A stretch of DNA of 64,000 bases from Puccinia triticina (lineage: Eukaryota > Basidiomycota > Pucciniomycetes > Pucciniales > Pucciniaceae), in contig NC_070573.1 of NCBI RefSeq assembly GCF_026914185.1, forward strand, positions 4,333,501 through 4,397,500. Reading direction: 5' to 3'. The notes beneath the pieces are model-generated. The model saw nothing but the letters and a program-made list of their open reading frames with translations, was not told the origin of the DNA and did not search any database. Every line of letters starts with the position of its first letter. Within the stretch, counting starts at the first letter, position 1. Positions 63,467 to 64,000 of the stretch are shown piece after piece. The translations under genes and the position numbers were made by a program.

Positions 63467-64000
63467 TATCTACCCCAATCTCCCAACCATCTCCTCAACT
63501 TCCAAAATTTACCAAGGAGGTCCTGTTCAGTTTTTGATGAGCCCAACTGATCCTCAGTTCTTTCCAGCTGATACTCAGCTTTGGTACCCAGCTCCTACTC
63601 AGCTTTTCTGCCCAGCTCATACTCAGCTTTTTCACGCAGCTCACTCTCAGAATTGGAAAAAGCCGTTTGACCATTCCTTGCCCAGGTGATGCTCAGCTTT
63701 GTACTAGTCCTGGCGCAGCTGATGCTCAGCTTTGTACCAGTCCTTGCTTAGCCTTCTCCTAGTCCTGTCCCAGCTGATGCTCAGCTTTGGCCCAGTCCTG
63801 GGCCAGCTGGCCAGCTGATGCTCAGCAAGCTGAGCATCAGCTGAGCCAGGCCAGGGAAAAAGATGGGAATCAGCTTGGACAGAACCAGAGCTGAAAATCA
63901 GGTAGGCTAGGGCCAAAGCTGAGCATCAGCTGAGCCATGGACAAGGCTGAGCATCAGCTGTGCCAGGGCCAAAGATGATCATCAGGTGGCCAGTTCCAAA
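62350..64000. repeat. 33-bp CTCAGCTG minisatellite
   Basis: The unit ACCAGCCTTGGCTCAGCTGA + TGCTCAGCTGTGG is almost perfect at about 62683-62900 and degenerate elsewhere to the window end. The orientation flips at a palindrome CTGATGCTCAGC/GCTGAGCATCAG near 63817-63842. Open frames across it (an 11-residue LAQLMLSCGPA repeat) follow from the period being a multiple of three. Confidence 0.85.

Overview
This is eukaryotic, intron-rich, transposon-dominated DNA. Gene style points to a rust fungus (Pucciniales, probably Puccinia): short introns with GTAAGT/GTGAGT donors and TACTAAC-like branch sites, a degenerate RecQ-like helicase convergent with a DUF6589-type gene, and nested Copia, Gypsy, tyrosine-recombinase, Helitron, hAT, Pogo and Harbinger-like elements. 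The assignment rests on remembered family resemblance, not on a search.

Host genes are few, all on the minus strand. They are a DOMON/cytochrome b561 gene (7292-8855, 3 exons), a NIPA-type magnesium transporter gene (21233-23435, modelled with 9 exons, two of only 15 nt), and an unrecognised multi-exon gene (5455-6576) beside a Helitron remnant. A fragment of acetyl-CoA carboxylase (47396-47758 and 54152-54296) is a broken host-gene copy split by a retrotransposon.

Layout. 1-5150: LTR copy and the broken N-terminal half of a Helitron Rep protein, interrupted by a palindromic MITE pair. 5455-8855: two genes plus small inverted-repeat elements. 10300-12735: decayed Copia carrying a 314-bp solo LTR. 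14255-15505: island dense in AGCGC words. 16430-18670: three-level nest, a TIR element holding a hAT (8-bp TSD) holding a solo LTR (5-bp TSD). 19121-20892: two foldback elements. 21233-23435: NIPA gene. 23560-29000: hAT remnant and a dead Copia. 29463-30051: hAT-like MITE. 31960-32560: GC-rich island. 32880-41436: young Gypsy element with near-identical LTRs, a probable -1 frameshift signal between gag and pol, a primer site that carries a tRNA-Tyr 3' half, and five related intron-like repeats. 42251-47180: RecQ-like and DUF6589-type genes meeting tail to tail. 47396-54296: carboxylase fragment split by a DIRS/Ngaro/PAT-like tyrosine-recombinase retrotransposon with split direct repeats. 54308-58905: 60-bp minisatellite split by a solo LTR, itself split by a Harbinger-like MITE and a Pogo element. 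59056-62125: Copia with a solo LTR in its integrase. 62126-64000: TIR element and 33-bp minisatellite.

The best candidates for something undescribed are the RecQ/DUF6589 pair, the mirrored split-repeat retrotransposon, the repeated introns of the Gypsy element and the arrays of short hairpins.
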